Shown: positions 1 to 8,165 of the stretch, in pieces | Numbering within the stretch: the stretch's first letter is position 1 | Layout of the letters: the number at the start of each line of letters is the position of its first letter | Assembly (NCBI GenBank): GCA_012837885.1 | Contig: DUQI01000079.1 | Coordinates: forward strand, 1 to 36,918 | Direction of reading: 5' to 3' | DNA: 36,918 nucleotides | From: Fastidiosipila sp. | GTDB lineage: Bacteria > Bacillota > Clostridia > Saccharofermentanales > DTU023 | Translations under genes and position numbers: made by a program | The notes under the pieces: generated by a model | The model's database searches: none | What the model was told of the DNA's origin: nothing | What the model saw: only the letters and a program-made list of their open reading frames with translations

Positions 1-1305
1 CTTATCGGCATCGGCGTGGCTGCGCCAGATATTCTTCAAATGCTTGTACGGTTTGCCAATACCGATTCTCAGATCGATCGGATCACGCGAACCGCCCGTT
101 CCCGACAACTGCTTGGCGACACTTTCACAAAAGGCATGAAGCCTCGACTCGAAGTCGGCACCGGACACGCCGACGATGACCACAAAGTCGGCACGCCGCG
201 CCGTAACGAGTCCCCACAGCCCATGGCTTTGCATCGTGGCCGTGACCCAGCGCATATGATCGTAGATATAGTCGTAGACACCGCGGCTGCAAAACGCCTC
301 GTTCTTTTCGTCCGAACAGTCGACGAGGCGGATGATCACCATCTGATACGTCTCTTCCACATCAAGATTAAAGATACGCGCGCGCTCCAGCGCATCGTTT
401 CTCGTCGCTTCGGTGAAAAGGTCACTGACAAATTCAGCGCTGTGCTTGATCTCGATCTCGCGCAACGATTTTTCCTGAACGACCAAAAGCGCCACCGAGG
501 CCGAGACCGATTCGACGGCCGAGCGATCGAAAGGCGACAGTTCCTGATTCATGCCCCAGATAAAGATCGTGCCGTGCATCTGATGCTTGGCGATCACCGG
601 CACGGTTAGACGGTCGACGCCGGTCTTATCGCCGATCGTGGTGATGCCCTCATTCAATTGATTGCGCCGCGCGTAACGCTGCCACACGCCTCTCACATCT
701 TCTTTTAAAGCATTCGATAAGGACTGGCTTTCGGCGACTACGACGATCGGGTCCGATTTGTCGGCATACGCGAAGCCGACCGGATTGCCGGTCGCCTGAT
801 TGACGATCGCCAAGACGTCTCTGATGCCGCCGCCTTCGGCCAGGGTCGAGAGCAGGCTGTCGTAGACCTGTTCATGCTTTCGCAAAAGCTCCGCCTGCAA
901 AGCGAATATCTGGTTGAACACTTCCGTGGAGACGTCCGCGACGGCCGTCACCGGATCGATAATGATCAAGGGGAGATTCAGTTTATCGGCCTGTTTTTGC
1001 ATCGCCTTCGGTACTTCCTGCTCGGGCGAGGAAAACTTGATGGCAAAGGCCGCTATCATTTTCGCCGCCATGCGCGTCGTGAACTCGACCATATCTTCAA
1101 CCGACTTTTGATATTGCACAAAATTAGGCCAGGTGATCAGGAGCAGTTCGTACGGGGACACCCATTCAAAGATGTCGTCATCGGCATATGTGTTGGCGCG
1201 AGTGATCACATTCGACATCCCGCCTTGCCCAGCCAGAACCGTCGACTGGCGCATGATCGGCGCTTCCATCAAGCGCTTGACTGTAATGCCGTTCTCTCTG
1301 TCCAC
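1..1305 (-). CDS. PucR/CdaR-type transcriptional regulator (C-terminus beyond window edge)
   Basis: The minus strand is open from a GTG at 1305 to base 1 and gives 435 codons with no stop. The first residues (VDRENGITVKRLMEAPIM) and about 120 residues after them read like the PucR N-terminal domain, including the segment ADDDIFEWVSPYELLLITWP. A middle region (about 150-290) fits a GAF-like sensor, and the last part (EEKS..EATRNDALERARIFNL) fits the degenerate GGDEF-like CdaR domain. The C-terminal helix-turn-helix expected in this family would lie left of the window, so the gene is partial. I chose GTG 1305 because AGGGAG sits five bases upstream. Family members respond to small metabolites such as purines or amino acids; the ligand here is unknown. 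It diverges from the secreted DUF2927 gene, with an inverted repeat between them. Confidence 0.85.
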   Translation of the reverse strand, partial: MDRENGITVKRLMEAPIMRQSTVLAGQGGMSNVITRANTYADDDIFEWVSPYELLLITWPNFVQYQKSVEDMVEFTTRMAAKMIAAFAIKFSSPEQEVPKAMQKQADKLNLPLIIIDPVTAVADVSTEVFNQIFALQAELLRKHEQVYDSLLSTLAEGGGIRDVLAIVNQATGNPVGFAYADKSDPIVVVAESQSLSNALKEDVRGVWQRYARRNQLNEGITTIGDKTGVDRLTVPVIAKHQMHGTIFIWGMNQELSPFDRSAVESVSASVALLVVQEKSLREIEIKHSAEFVSDLFTEATRNDALERARIFNLDVEETYQMVIIRLVDCSDEKNEAFCSRGVYDYIYDHMRWVTATMQSHGLWGLVTARRADFVVIVGVSGADFESRLHAFCESVAKQLSGTGGSRDPIDLRIGIGKPYKHLKNIWRSHADADK

Positions 1306-1399
1306 ACTAGCTCCCTAATTGAAAAGATGCACGTAATCCCGTAACACATTCTACCGAAAAAACGACGACTGATACAAACATCTGTGAAAAACCACAAGT

Positions 1400-1422
1400 A
1401 AAAATACGGTTATCGTATTTTT
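1400..1422. promoter_or_regulatory. 9-bp inverted repeat, candidate operator between pucR-like gene and DUF2927 gene
   Basis: AAAAATACG (1400-1408) and CGTATTTTT (1414-1422) are perfect inverted copies separated by GTTAT. The repeat lies in the 220-base divergent intergenic region, 95 bases from the regulator start and 104 from the DUF2927 gene start. It is AT-rich and has no T-run suited to a terminator of either neighbour, so an operator for the adjacent regulator is the simplest reading. That role is inferred. Confidence 0.4.
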
Positions 1423-1525
1423 GCCTATCCTTAACATACCCGCGTAACATGGGGCATGGTCAGAAGCAGACGGCCGATAGAAGATGAGCGTACGCGTTTG
1501 CGTTGACATGACAGGAGGTTTTCGC

Positions 1526-2386
1526 ATGCTTAAACGACACGCATTAGTACGTTCACTATCCATATTACTCGTTATCTTTATCGTTTCTTTCGCTGTACCG
1601 GTCGAAGCCAAAGGCGTCTGGGGACAACTGACGTCTTACTGGCAGACGTCCACGACAGAACCGACTGATCCGACAAATCAAACGGATCCGCCGCCGTTCG
1701 ACGGTGTTGGGCTGGCACCGGAAGCGATCGCCCGCGGTGACCAGATGCTTCTAGAGTCGGCTCGATTCTTTGAAGACCGAGACGCTTTCGATGAGGCGTT
1801 CGATTATTTCAAACAGGTCGCGTTGGAAGCGGAATATTTAGGCAGCGGTATCAGCCGCTTCAAGCGCTGGAATCAGCCGATGAAACTCTTCATGATGGGA
1901 GAGTACGATGCGACCGACAAAGCCGTCGTCGAACAGGTCTTCCGTTGGCTGTCGCAAATCGAAGGTATGCCGCCCTTAAATTTCGTGGAAAGTCAGGCGG
2001 AAGCCAATTACACCTATCTCTTTTATCCGCTCGAGGAACTGGAGACCAAGTTTGATCATTATCCGCCGGATAACTGGGGCATTGCCTCGATCTGGTGGGA
2101 TGGCAACGGACACATGACGGAAGGTAAAGGCGGCATCAGCACCGATAAACCGGATAGAGAAGGAAGAAACCACCTGATTCAGGAAGAACTGATTCAAAGT
2201 TTCGGCCTGTTAAACGACAGTTACGACTACCCGGACAGCATCTTCCAGCAGCAGTGGACCTTAGTCCAGCATCCGACCGATATCGATTTTGCCTTGCTTA
2301 AGATGCTATATTCGCCGGCGCTCACTATGGATATGGATGTCGATCAGGCGTATCAGGCGCTTATTGAGTACTACGGACTCGACTAG
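1526..2386 (+). CDS. Secreted DUF2927-family protein
   Basis: The 286-residue product begins with a clear signal peptide: MLKRH, a hydrophobic core rich in Leu/Ile/Val, then PVEAKG with likely cleavage after VEA. I chose ATG 1526 over an earlier in-frame ATG at 1484 because AGGAGG lies 7 bases upstream and this start gives a standard signal peptide. A short Thr/Pro/Asp-rich linker (about residues 35-60) leads to a globular domain. The last 170 residues resemble DUF2927: RWNQPMKLFMMGE, then EELIQSFGLLNDSYDYPDS and DIDFALLKMLYSPAL. The EELxQ..GL.ND pattern recalls the HExxH-like position of a metallopeptidase relative but lacks its histidines, so I assign no catalysis. The gene ends 9 bases from the convergent galactokinase-family gene. 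Confidence 0.75.
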   Translation: MLKRHALVRSLSILLVIFIVSFAVPVEAKGVWGQLTSYWQTSTTEPTDPTNQTDPPPFDGVGLAPEAIARGDQMLLESARFFEDRDAFDEAFDYFKQVALEAEYLGSGISRFKRWNQPMKLFMMGEYDATDKAVVEQVFRWLSQIEGMPPLNFVESQAEANYTYLFYPLEELETKFDHYPPDNWGIASIWWDGNGHMTEGKGGISTDKPDREGRNHLIQEELIQSFGLLNDSYDYPDSIFQQQWTLVQHPTDIDFALLKMLYSPALTMDMDVDQAYQALIEYYGLD

Positions 2387-2395
2387 ACAAAAAAC

Positions 2396-3589
2396 TTATA
2401 AGCTAAACGGCGCCGTCGTCACGCCTTCTTTACGGAAGCGGACGGCGGCGCAACTATTTTCGCCAAAAATTCCATTCATAAAGTCGATATACTCGGCCGT
2501 CTTTTCTAGCGGAACATACGCCTGAATCGTACCGGCGAATCCGCCGCCTTGAATACGCGCCGCGCCGTCACCTGCCAGAAAGTGGTCGCTCATGGCGAGC
2601 GCCAGCGTAATCGGCTGATTCATCGGCTCCGAGTCGATCCTCGTATTTTGCAAGATCAGGCTGGACGACATACCCGACTCACGGACCAATGAAAAATAGC
2701 GCGCCAGCTGATCGTCGCTAAGCGCCTGCAACATCTTCGGTACTCTCTCGTTTTCTGCAAAGAAGTGATGCGCCCGCAACACGGCACGATCGTTGCCGAG
2801 CATTCTCAACCTTGCGATCTCTGCATAAAAACGGTCCGGATCGACCTCGCCGAGGATGTCACCGCCCAGAGCATCGGCGATGAAGCGCATCTCTTCCGTG
2901 ATCTTCGCGTAAGTCGGCGTCAGATCGGCATGGCTGCTTTTTGTGTTGACGACGATCAGGCGGTAGCCGTGCGCTTCGAGATCGAAAGGAATCGAAGCGA
3001 TCTCCGGATCGTCTTTGGCAAAGTCGATCATTAAGACACCGCCGACCACGGACGTCAGTTGATCCATCAGGCCGCACGGTTTGCCAAAGAAGTCGTTCTC
3101 CGCGAGTTGGCTGATCTTCGCGATCTCAGTCGCTTCAATCATAGAATTATTATAGAGCGCCGACTGCGAGGCGACGATCAGGTTTTCAAAAGCGGCACTC
3201 GAAGAGAGCCCGGATCCCGGCAGGACGTCGGAGTGCATGACGACGAGCATGCCGCCCGTCTTATATCCTTTTTCTTTCAGAAAATACAACACGCCCCGGA
3301 TGAGCGACGGCGAATGGCCGCGTTCATCCGGGACGTAAGTTAGATCAGTAATATCGATGATCTGCTCGCCGCGCGCCTCGGCATAGACGATGATTTTCTC
3401 ATCGGCGAGCGGTGCGACGAGCGCCAGCATATCGAGGTCGACGGCTGCGGATAGTACCTTGCCCCCGTTATGGTCGGTGTGGTTTCCACCCAGTTCGACG
3501 CGTCCCGGTGACGAGACGATGTGGGTCGGTTCCGTGTGGTAACGGACCCGGAAGCACTCGAGCAGCGTCGACAGGCGGTCTTGTTCCAT
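2396..3589 (-). CDS. Galactokinase-family GHMP sugar kinase
   Basis: This 397-residue protein has the GHMP kinase layout. The N-terminal sugar signature reads PGRVELGGNHTDHNGG (residues 28-43), the ATP loop is LPGSGLSSSAAFE (123-135), the catalytic-base motif is CGLMDQ with Asp176, and the C-terminal glycine motif is QGGGFAGTIQAYVP. The length suits galactokinase. The usual EHTDY is NHTDH here, so the Glu that contacts the sugar in characterised galactokinases is Asn36. I also see no galT or galE nearby, so the substrate may not be galactose. The gene starts 14 bases after the upstream gene's stop, has no strong ribosome binding site of its own, and probably depends on translational coupling in the pyrophosphatase operon. 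Confidence 0.85.
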   Translation of the reverse strand: MEQDRLSTLLECFRVRYHTEPTHIVSSPGRVELGGNHTDHNGGKVLSAAVDLDMLALVAPLADEKIIVYAEARGEQIIDITDLTYVPDERGHSPSLIRGVLYFLKEKGYKTGGMLVVMHSDVLPGSGLSSSAAFENLIVASQSALYNNSMIEATEIAKISQLAENDFFGKPCGLMDQLTSVVGGVLMIDFAKDDPEIASIPFDLEAHGYRLIVVNTKSSHADLTPTYAKITEEMRFIADALGGDILGEVDPDRFYAEIARLRMLGNDRAVLRAHHFFAENERVPKMLQALSDDQLARYFSLVRESGMSSSLILQNTRIDSEPMNQPITLALAMSDHFLAGDGAARIQGGGFAGTIQAYVPLEKTAEYIDFMNGIFGENSCAAVRFRKEGVTTAPFSL

Positions 3590-3603
3590 GGAGTCAGGTT
3601 CGC

Positions 3604-4392
3604 CTACATGCCTTTGTAGAACCGGAAGTTCGTCATCTCGATCTCTTTCAGACTCGGCATCGGGAAGAACTTCTCTTTGTGTTCATCGACGACCATGAAT
3701 CCTGGATTGATCTTGCGGTACGACTCCTTCGTAAAGGCTGTATCGAGCGTCAACGCCTTCAGATCTTTATCTTTCCTGCGGCGCAGCTCCAGGATCGCGT
3801 TCCTCACCTTCGACGGATGCACGCCTTCGAGCGGCGGCGGCGCGAACGGATTTCTTTCGAACTCGTCGAGGAACAGATCGATGTCAATGTTCACCTGGAG
3901 GAACAACAGTCTCGGTACCGATAATTGATGCTTGCCCGAGGTAAACCAGCGACCGAACTCACGCATGTTCTTTTTGGAAAGCGTCAGCATCGTCAACGGC
4001 GTGATCTCGGCGAACACCTTGAGGTCCTGTTCTTCCGGATTCGGCTCGTATTTGCCGGGATGGAGCGGATAGCATGTCCCGTCGGCATTGGCCAGGTAGA
4101 GCGTCTGGATGGCGTCGATATCGACGTGTTCCAGCACGCGATAACTGGAGATATAGCGTGTCGCTTTCGGGCTGCCGTCCTCGTGCGGGTTCAAGCGGTC
4201 GAGCGCCTTGTCGATCTGAAAATAGTCGTTTCTATAATCGATATCGATCTCGGCGAAGATCAGCTTGCCCGAATAGAAGGTCGACGATCCGTAGTTGTAT
4301 CTGGCGCCGAAATTCTCCGGCGACAGCTGGGACAGCACCAGCGCCGAGTTCGGATAGCAGATCATATAAAGATGTGGTTCATACTGTCGCAT
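3604..4392 (-). CDS. Unrecognised protein coupled to the membrane pyrophosphatase gene
   Basis: I do not recognise this 262-residue protein. It has no signal peptide or membrane segment and reads as a soluble mixed alpha/beta protein. Visible features are an N-terminal hydrophobic stretch ([17 protein letters not shown]), an acidic region near [20 protein letters not shown], an aromatic-rich centre, a basic stretch [14 protein letters not shown] (about residues 203-216), and a C-terminal NFRFYKGM. The start is ATG 4392: the stop of hppA ends two bases upstream, and the GGGGGT serving as ribosome binding site lies within the last codons of hppA. A TTG four codons earlier (4404) is possible but has no better site. 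Position between hppA and the galactokinase-family gene suggests cotranscription. Function is unknown. Confidence 0.75.
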   Translation of the reverse strand: MRQYEPHLYMICYPNSALVLSQLSPENFGARYNYGSSTFYSGKLIFAEIDIDYRNDYFQIDKALDRLNPHEDGSPKATRYISSYRVLEHVDIDAIQTLYLANADGTCYPLHPGKYEPNPEEQDLKVFAEITPLTMLTLSKKNMREFGRWFTSGKHQLSVPRLLFLQVNIDIDLFLDEFERNPFAPPPLEGVHPSKVRNAILELRRRKDKDLKALTLDTAFTKESYRKINPGFMVVDEHKEKFFPMPSLKEIEMTNFRFYKGM

Positions 4393-4394
4393 TG

Positions 4395-6461
4395 TTACCC
4401 CCAAAAATTCCTCAGCATGGGCGCGATCACGAGCGCGACCATGGACATAATTTTAATCAGGATGTTCAGCGCCGGTCCTGCCGTGTCCTTGAACGGGTCA
4501 CCGACCGTATCACCGACCACGGCTGCTTTGTGAGCTTCCGTACCGCGTCCGCCGTCATCCGCCTCGATCATCTTCTTCGCATTGTCCCAGGCACCGCCCG
4601 AGTTCGACATGAAGATGGCGAGACCCACGCCCGTAATTGTAACACCGGTCAGCAATCCCATCAGCATCGCCGGTCCACCGAGAAAACCGACGGCGATCGG
4701 CGAGGCGATGGCGATCAAGCCTGGCAGGAGCATTTCCTTCAAGGCAGACCGCGTACTGATGTCGACACACTTCCGGTAATCCGGCGTCTCCTCGCCGGTC
4801 AAAATGCCCGGCATCTCTCTAAACTGACGCCGCACTTCGGCGATCATCTCGAAAGCGGCTTTGCCGACCGCGGTCATCGCCAGCGCAGAAAAGAGAAACG
4901 GAATCACCGAGCCGATCAGGATACCGATCAGGACATTCGTGTTCGTGATCTCGATCGATTTCAATCCGGACAGGTCGCGGAAGGAAGAAAACAAGATAAT
5001 CGCCGTTAAAGCGGCCGAGCCGATGGCGAAACCTTTACCGATCGCCGCCGTCGTGTTGCCGACCGCATCGAGCTTATCGGTGATCTCTCTGACTTCATGC
5101 GGAAACCCGGACATCTCGGCTAATCCGCCGGCGTTATCGGCGATCGGGCCGTAGGCGTCGACCGCGAGTTGAATACCGAGCGTCACCAACATACCGACTG
5201 CGGCGATACCGACGCCGTAAAGACCGGCAAAAAGATAGGCGACAAAGATGCCGGCTGCAATAATCACAACGGTCGGGAACGTACTTTGCATGCCGACGCC
5301 GACACCTGAAATGATCGTCGTCGCCGGACCGGAATCACACGACTTGACGATCGCGTTGACCGGCCGCTTGTTGGTACCGGTGTAATACTCGGTGATCTGC
5401 CCGATCACGATACCGGCCACGAGTCCGGAGACGATCGCACCGAGCAATTGGAATTTATTCGTGCCGTCCGCGAGCGTCATGTCCCCGATCCACACCATCA
5501 ACAGGATAAAGACGAAAACGATCGCTGCACCGCCGGCACCGAATGTGCCGATATTCAAAGCGCGCTGCGGATTACCGCCCTGCTTGGTGCGTACGACGAG
5601 CGTACCGAGAATTGAAGCAATGACACCGACAGCCGCGATCAGCAGCGGCAGCACCATCAATTTGATCTTGACATCGATTTCAGCCGGAACGGCCATACCG
5701 AGGATCATCGAACCGACGATCGAGCCGACAAACGATTCGAAGAGGTCGGCCCCCATGCCTGCGACGTCACCGACATTGTCACCGACGTTATCGGCAATCG
5801 TCGCCGGGTTTCTGGGATCGTCTTCCGGGATACCGGCTTCGACCTTACCGACCAGATCTGCGGCGACGTCTGCCGCCTTCGTGAAGATACCGCCGCCGAC
5901 TCTGGCAAACAAGGCGATCGAGGAGGCACCGAGCGAGAAAGCCGTACCGAGCGGTAAAATCACTTCTCTCAATGAGTTCTCATCGACACCGAGCGCTCTC
6001 GATGACACAAAGAAAACGACGAACAGGCCGACCAGAGCGAGACCGACGACACTCATGCCCATGACGCTGCCGCCGGAGAACGCGACGCGTAAGGCCGCAT
6101 TCAGTCCTTCATCGTGCGCCGCCTGTGTCGTACGCATATTGGCCGCCGTCGCGACCTTCATGCCGATATATCCGGCCAGAGCCGACGCGAGCGCGCCCAA
6201 CACAAAGGCACCGCTTTGCCAGCGTAATGCCCCGCTGTTGCCGAAGAACAAAAAGACGGCAACCAGAATGATGAAAGGCAGCAATACGAGGTATTCACGC
6301 CGTAAAAAGGCCATCGCACCTTCCGATATAAAGCCGCCTATCTCTTTTAACCTATCTTTCTTGACTTCTCTGCCATAGATCCAGCGCGTCTTACCAAATG
6401 CAAACAGCAACGCCAAGACGCCGCCGGCCAGTACCACAATGAGAGCCTGAACAATGACCAC
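4395..6461 (-). CDS. hppA: Membrane-bound ion-pumping pyrophosphatase, K+-dependent type
   Basis: The 688-residue protein has many hydrophobic helices and the full pyrophosphatase core. The substrate motif runs [16 protein letters not shown] (191-206), followed by [20 protein letters not shown] (210-229) and [13 protein letters not shown] second acidic set occurs late in the chain: [12 protein letters not shown] and [14 protein letters not shown]. The family hydrolyses PPi in the membrane and exports H+ or Na+. The segment [10 protein letters not shown] near residue 470 carries Ala where K+-independent enzymes have Lys, so K+-dependence is expected; the pumped ion cannot be read with certainty. 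The start is GTG 6461 with GGAGGGGG just upstream. The gene is first in a three-gene minus-strand set and diverges from the biotin ligase gene. Confidence 0.95.
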   Translation of the reverse strand: MVIVQALIVVLAGGVLALLFAFGKTRWIYGREVKKDRLKEIGGFISEGAMAFLRREYLVLLPFIILVAVFLFFGNSGALRWQSGAFVLGALASALAGYIGMKVATAANMRTTQAAHDEGLNAALRVAFSGGSVMGMSVVGLALVGLFVVFFVSSRALGVDENSLREVILPLGTAFSLGASSIALFARVGGGIFTKAADVAADLVGKVEAGIPEDDPRNPATIADNVGDNVGDVAGMGADLFESFVGSIVGSMILGMAVPAEIDVKIKLMVLPLLIAAVGVIASILGTLVVRTKQGGNPQRALNIGTFGAGGAAIVFVFILLMVWIGDMTLADGTNKFQLLGAIVSGLVAGIVIGQITEYYTGTNKRPVNAIVKSCDSGPATTIISGVGVGMQSTFPTVVIIAAGIFVAYLFAGLYGVGIAAVGMLVTLGIQLAVDAYGPIADNAGGLAEMSGFPHEVREITDKLDAVGNTTAAIGKGFAIGSAALTAIILFSSFRDLSGLKSIEITNTNVLIGILIGSVIPFLFSALAMTAVGKAAFEMIAEVRRQFREMPGILTGEETPDYRKCVDISTRSALKEMLLPGLIAIASPIAVGFLGGPAMLMGLLTGVTITGVGLAIFMSNSGGAWDNAKKMIEADDGGRGTEAHKAAVVGDTVGDPFKDTAGPALNILIKIMSMVALVIAPMLRNFWG

Positions 6462-6645
6462 GTTTCCCCCTCCAATGCGTATCTCGCAAAATTAATTCAG
6501 TGATACTTCACATCTTGAACAATTAATTTAGCAAATGCAACCCAAAACCTTGGCATTTCTCGTATTTTTCCTGCATTTCGGCTTACATTCGGCGCAATCT
6601 GTGTGAGCTTACAAACAGCGTCTTCCGTAAACGTCATACAACAAG

Positions 6646-6651
6646 GTAAAA
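6646..6651 (+). promoter_or_regulatory. Candidate -10 box just upstream of the biotin ligase start
   Basis: TAAAAT at 6646-6651 is followed by the start codon only 7 bases later, and no Shine-Dalgarno sequence lies at normal spacing. If used, transcription would begin at or very near the ATG and give a leaderless message. I see no good -35 element at 16-18 bases, so this is weak. Confidence 0.3.
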
Positions 6652-6658
6652 TACGCAC

Positions 6659-7381
6659 ATGTTGACGGCAAATGACAGACAACCGGTGCGCATCTTTACG
6701 AATGAACTGGTCGGTTCGACGAACGTACTCGCCGCCCGCCTGAAAGAAAAAGGCGAATCTCTGCCCTTCGCGGTGCTGGCCGACGGACAGACGAAAGGCA
6801 AAGGGCGCTACGGACGCTCCTTTTTCTCGCCTGCTGGCTCCGGCTTTTACTTCACCTATGCGACGCATATGAGGCCGCTTCCGCCCGGACAGATCACCTG
6901 CCTGGCCGCAGTCGCTTCGGCCGAAGCCGTCTTCTCTATCTACGACATCGAGCTCGAGATAAAATGGATCAACGATTTGATGTTTGATAAAAAGAAAACG
7001 GGCGGCATTCTGACCGAAAAAATCGGTGACGACCTTCTCCTGATCGGGATCGGGATCAATATCTGGACGACCGGTTTCCCGGACGATTTAAAAGACAAAG
7101 CGACCAGTCTTTTTTCGAGTGAACCGAAAGACGACAGACGAGTCGAACTCGCCACCACGCTGAGCGAAAAACTGGAAACGGCCTTGGATGCCCCGATCGA
7201 AAACGCCATGCAACAATACCGCGAGCGTTTGATCAAGGACGAGGTGTCGATCATGGGCGGAGATCTCGATCAGCAAAAAGCATGGATCGTCGATGTGTTA
7301 GACGACGGCCGTCTGGAGGTCAGACTGTCAGACGACACCGTGAAGACGCTGGCTGACGGCGAAGTGCAACTCCAGCTTTAG
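6659..7381 (+). CDS. birA: Biotin--[acetyl-CoA-carboxylase] ligase, single-domain (no HTH)
   Basis: The 240-residue product has the BPL/LplA catalytic core: VGSTN near the N-terminus, the biotinyl-AMP loop GKGRYGRSFFSP (residues 41-52), KWINDLMF, KKTGGIL and GIGINIW. It attaches biotin to the carrier domain of biotin-dependent carboxylases or decarboxylases. A short C-terminal beta domain (DVLDDGRLEVRLSDDTVKTL) matches the SH3-like module. There is no N-terminal helix-turn-helix, so it should not act as a repressor as E. coli BirA does. The start at 6659 is the only reasonable one, since the first motif is about 18 residues in. No biotin synthesis or carboxylase gene lies nearby. It ends 6 bases from the convergent nuclease gene. 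Confidence 0.9.
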   Translation: MLTANDRQPVRIFTNELVGSTNVLAARLKEKGESLPFAVLADGQTKGKGRYGRSFFSPAGSGFYFTYATHMRPLPPGQITCLAAVASAEAVFSIYDIELEIKWINDLMFDKKKTGGILTEKIGDDLLLIGIGINIWTTGFPDDLKDKATSLFSSEPKDDRRVELATTLSEKLETALDAPIENAMQQYRERLIKDEVSIMGGDLDQQKAWIVDVLDDGRLEVRLSDDTVKTLADGEVQLQL

Positions 7382-7387
7382 TCGCGC

Positions 7388-8050
7388 TCAGCGTTTCCAG
7401 ACATCGGCAAAAAAGCCGAGTTCTCTTTGCATCGCCTCTTCTTTTAATTGAAGAAAATACCGATAGTAAGCCGTATTCGGTGGAAATCTGACGACATCGA
7501 CCAAGCCTGAAAAGACAAGACTCTCATTTAACATCACGTCTTCGTCCAGCCAGATATAGGCGAGTAGGCGTCCATACTGATCGCGCACCGCTTTGTCGAA
7601 CTCGACGTACACATCCCTGCCGGTGACAAGCGATTTCACGAGATCAGAGACAATATCTCCTTCCTCGGTCTGCCGGTTGACGTCGGGATTCGACGACGAT
7701 TCCGGCGCATCGATACCGAGCAGCCGTAGGCGATCACGCTGACCGTCTTTACGCACGATCAAGGTATCGCCGTCGACGACGCGCTCAATTTTCCAGACCT
7801 CGAGCGTCGAGATGTCGATTGCATGCGGCCTGGAATTTCTCAGCCCGGATGGTACTTCGTAGAGCACTACATCCGAAACTAAGGCTTTGGTCTCGGTATG
7901 AAGCGAGGGGACGGTCGGCCGCCCGGGCGTATCCGATTTAGACGGCGATGTTTCATACGGCAGACAGCCGGTCAGCAAAAAAAGTGCCACCAATAAAAGA
8001 CAAATTCTCATTTTCAGCCGTCTCGATCGCATCGAGAGCCATTTTAGCAT
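7388..8050 (-). CDS. Thermonuclease (SNase)-like lipoprotein
   Basis: From ATG 8050 the product is 220 residues with a lipoprotein signal: a basic n-region, a hydrophobic core, and the lipobox LLTGC with Cys29. Alternative ATGs at 8032 and 8011 are in frame and none has a clear ribosome binding site, so the start is uncertain. After a Ser/Pro/Thr-rich linker comes a staphylococcal-nuclease fold: VVDGDTLIVRKDG (Ca2+-binding Asp), LRLLGIDAPESS (catalytic Arg and Glu) and DQYGRLLAYIWL (second Arg). It is probably a membrane-anchored, surface-exposed Ca2+-dependent nuclease cleaving DNA or RNA. The family also includes non-nuclease relatives, but the catalytic residues are kept here. It diverges from the malic enzyme gene. 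Confidence 0.85.
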   Translation of the reverse strand: MLKWLSMRSRRLKMRICLLLVALFLLTGCLPYETSPSKSDTPGRPTVPSLHTETKALVSDVVLYEVPSGLRNSRPHAIDISTLEVWKIERVVDGDTLIVRKDGQRDRLRLLGIDAPESSSNPDVNRQTEEGDIVSDLVKSLVTGRDVYVEFDKAVRDQYGRLLAYIWLDEDVMLNESLVFSGLVDVVRFPPNTAYYRYFLQLKEEAMQRELGFFADVWKR

Positions 8051-8085
8051 GCCAATCCGGTGGCCGCCTCCGCTATAATAGATAG

Positions 8086-8115
8086 TTGAACTCAGATCAG
8101 CATTGGTTTTACCAT
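8086..8115 (+). promoter_or_regulatory. Candidate promoter of the malic enzyme gene
   Basis: TTGAAC (8086-8091) and TACCAT (8110-8115) are separated by 18 bases and each match 4 of 6 consensus positions. The malic enzyme ATG lies 50 bases after the -10. Weak but correctly placed in the divergent intergenic region. Confidence 0.3.
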
Positions 8116-8165
8116 AAAGAGTAGTCTGAAGAGACTTGCTCAACAGTCAAAAAGAGGAGGATATC

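Noticed and set aside
1504-1509. TTGACA just before the DUF2927 gene as a -35 box
   Set aside because: It lies immediately before the ribosome binding site and no -10 box can fit between it and the start codon.
5392-6378. Open frame opposite the membrane pyrophosphatase
   Set aside because: Its Ser/Thr/Pro/Ala-rich content is typical of antisense to hydrophobic helices; it has no recognisable domain.
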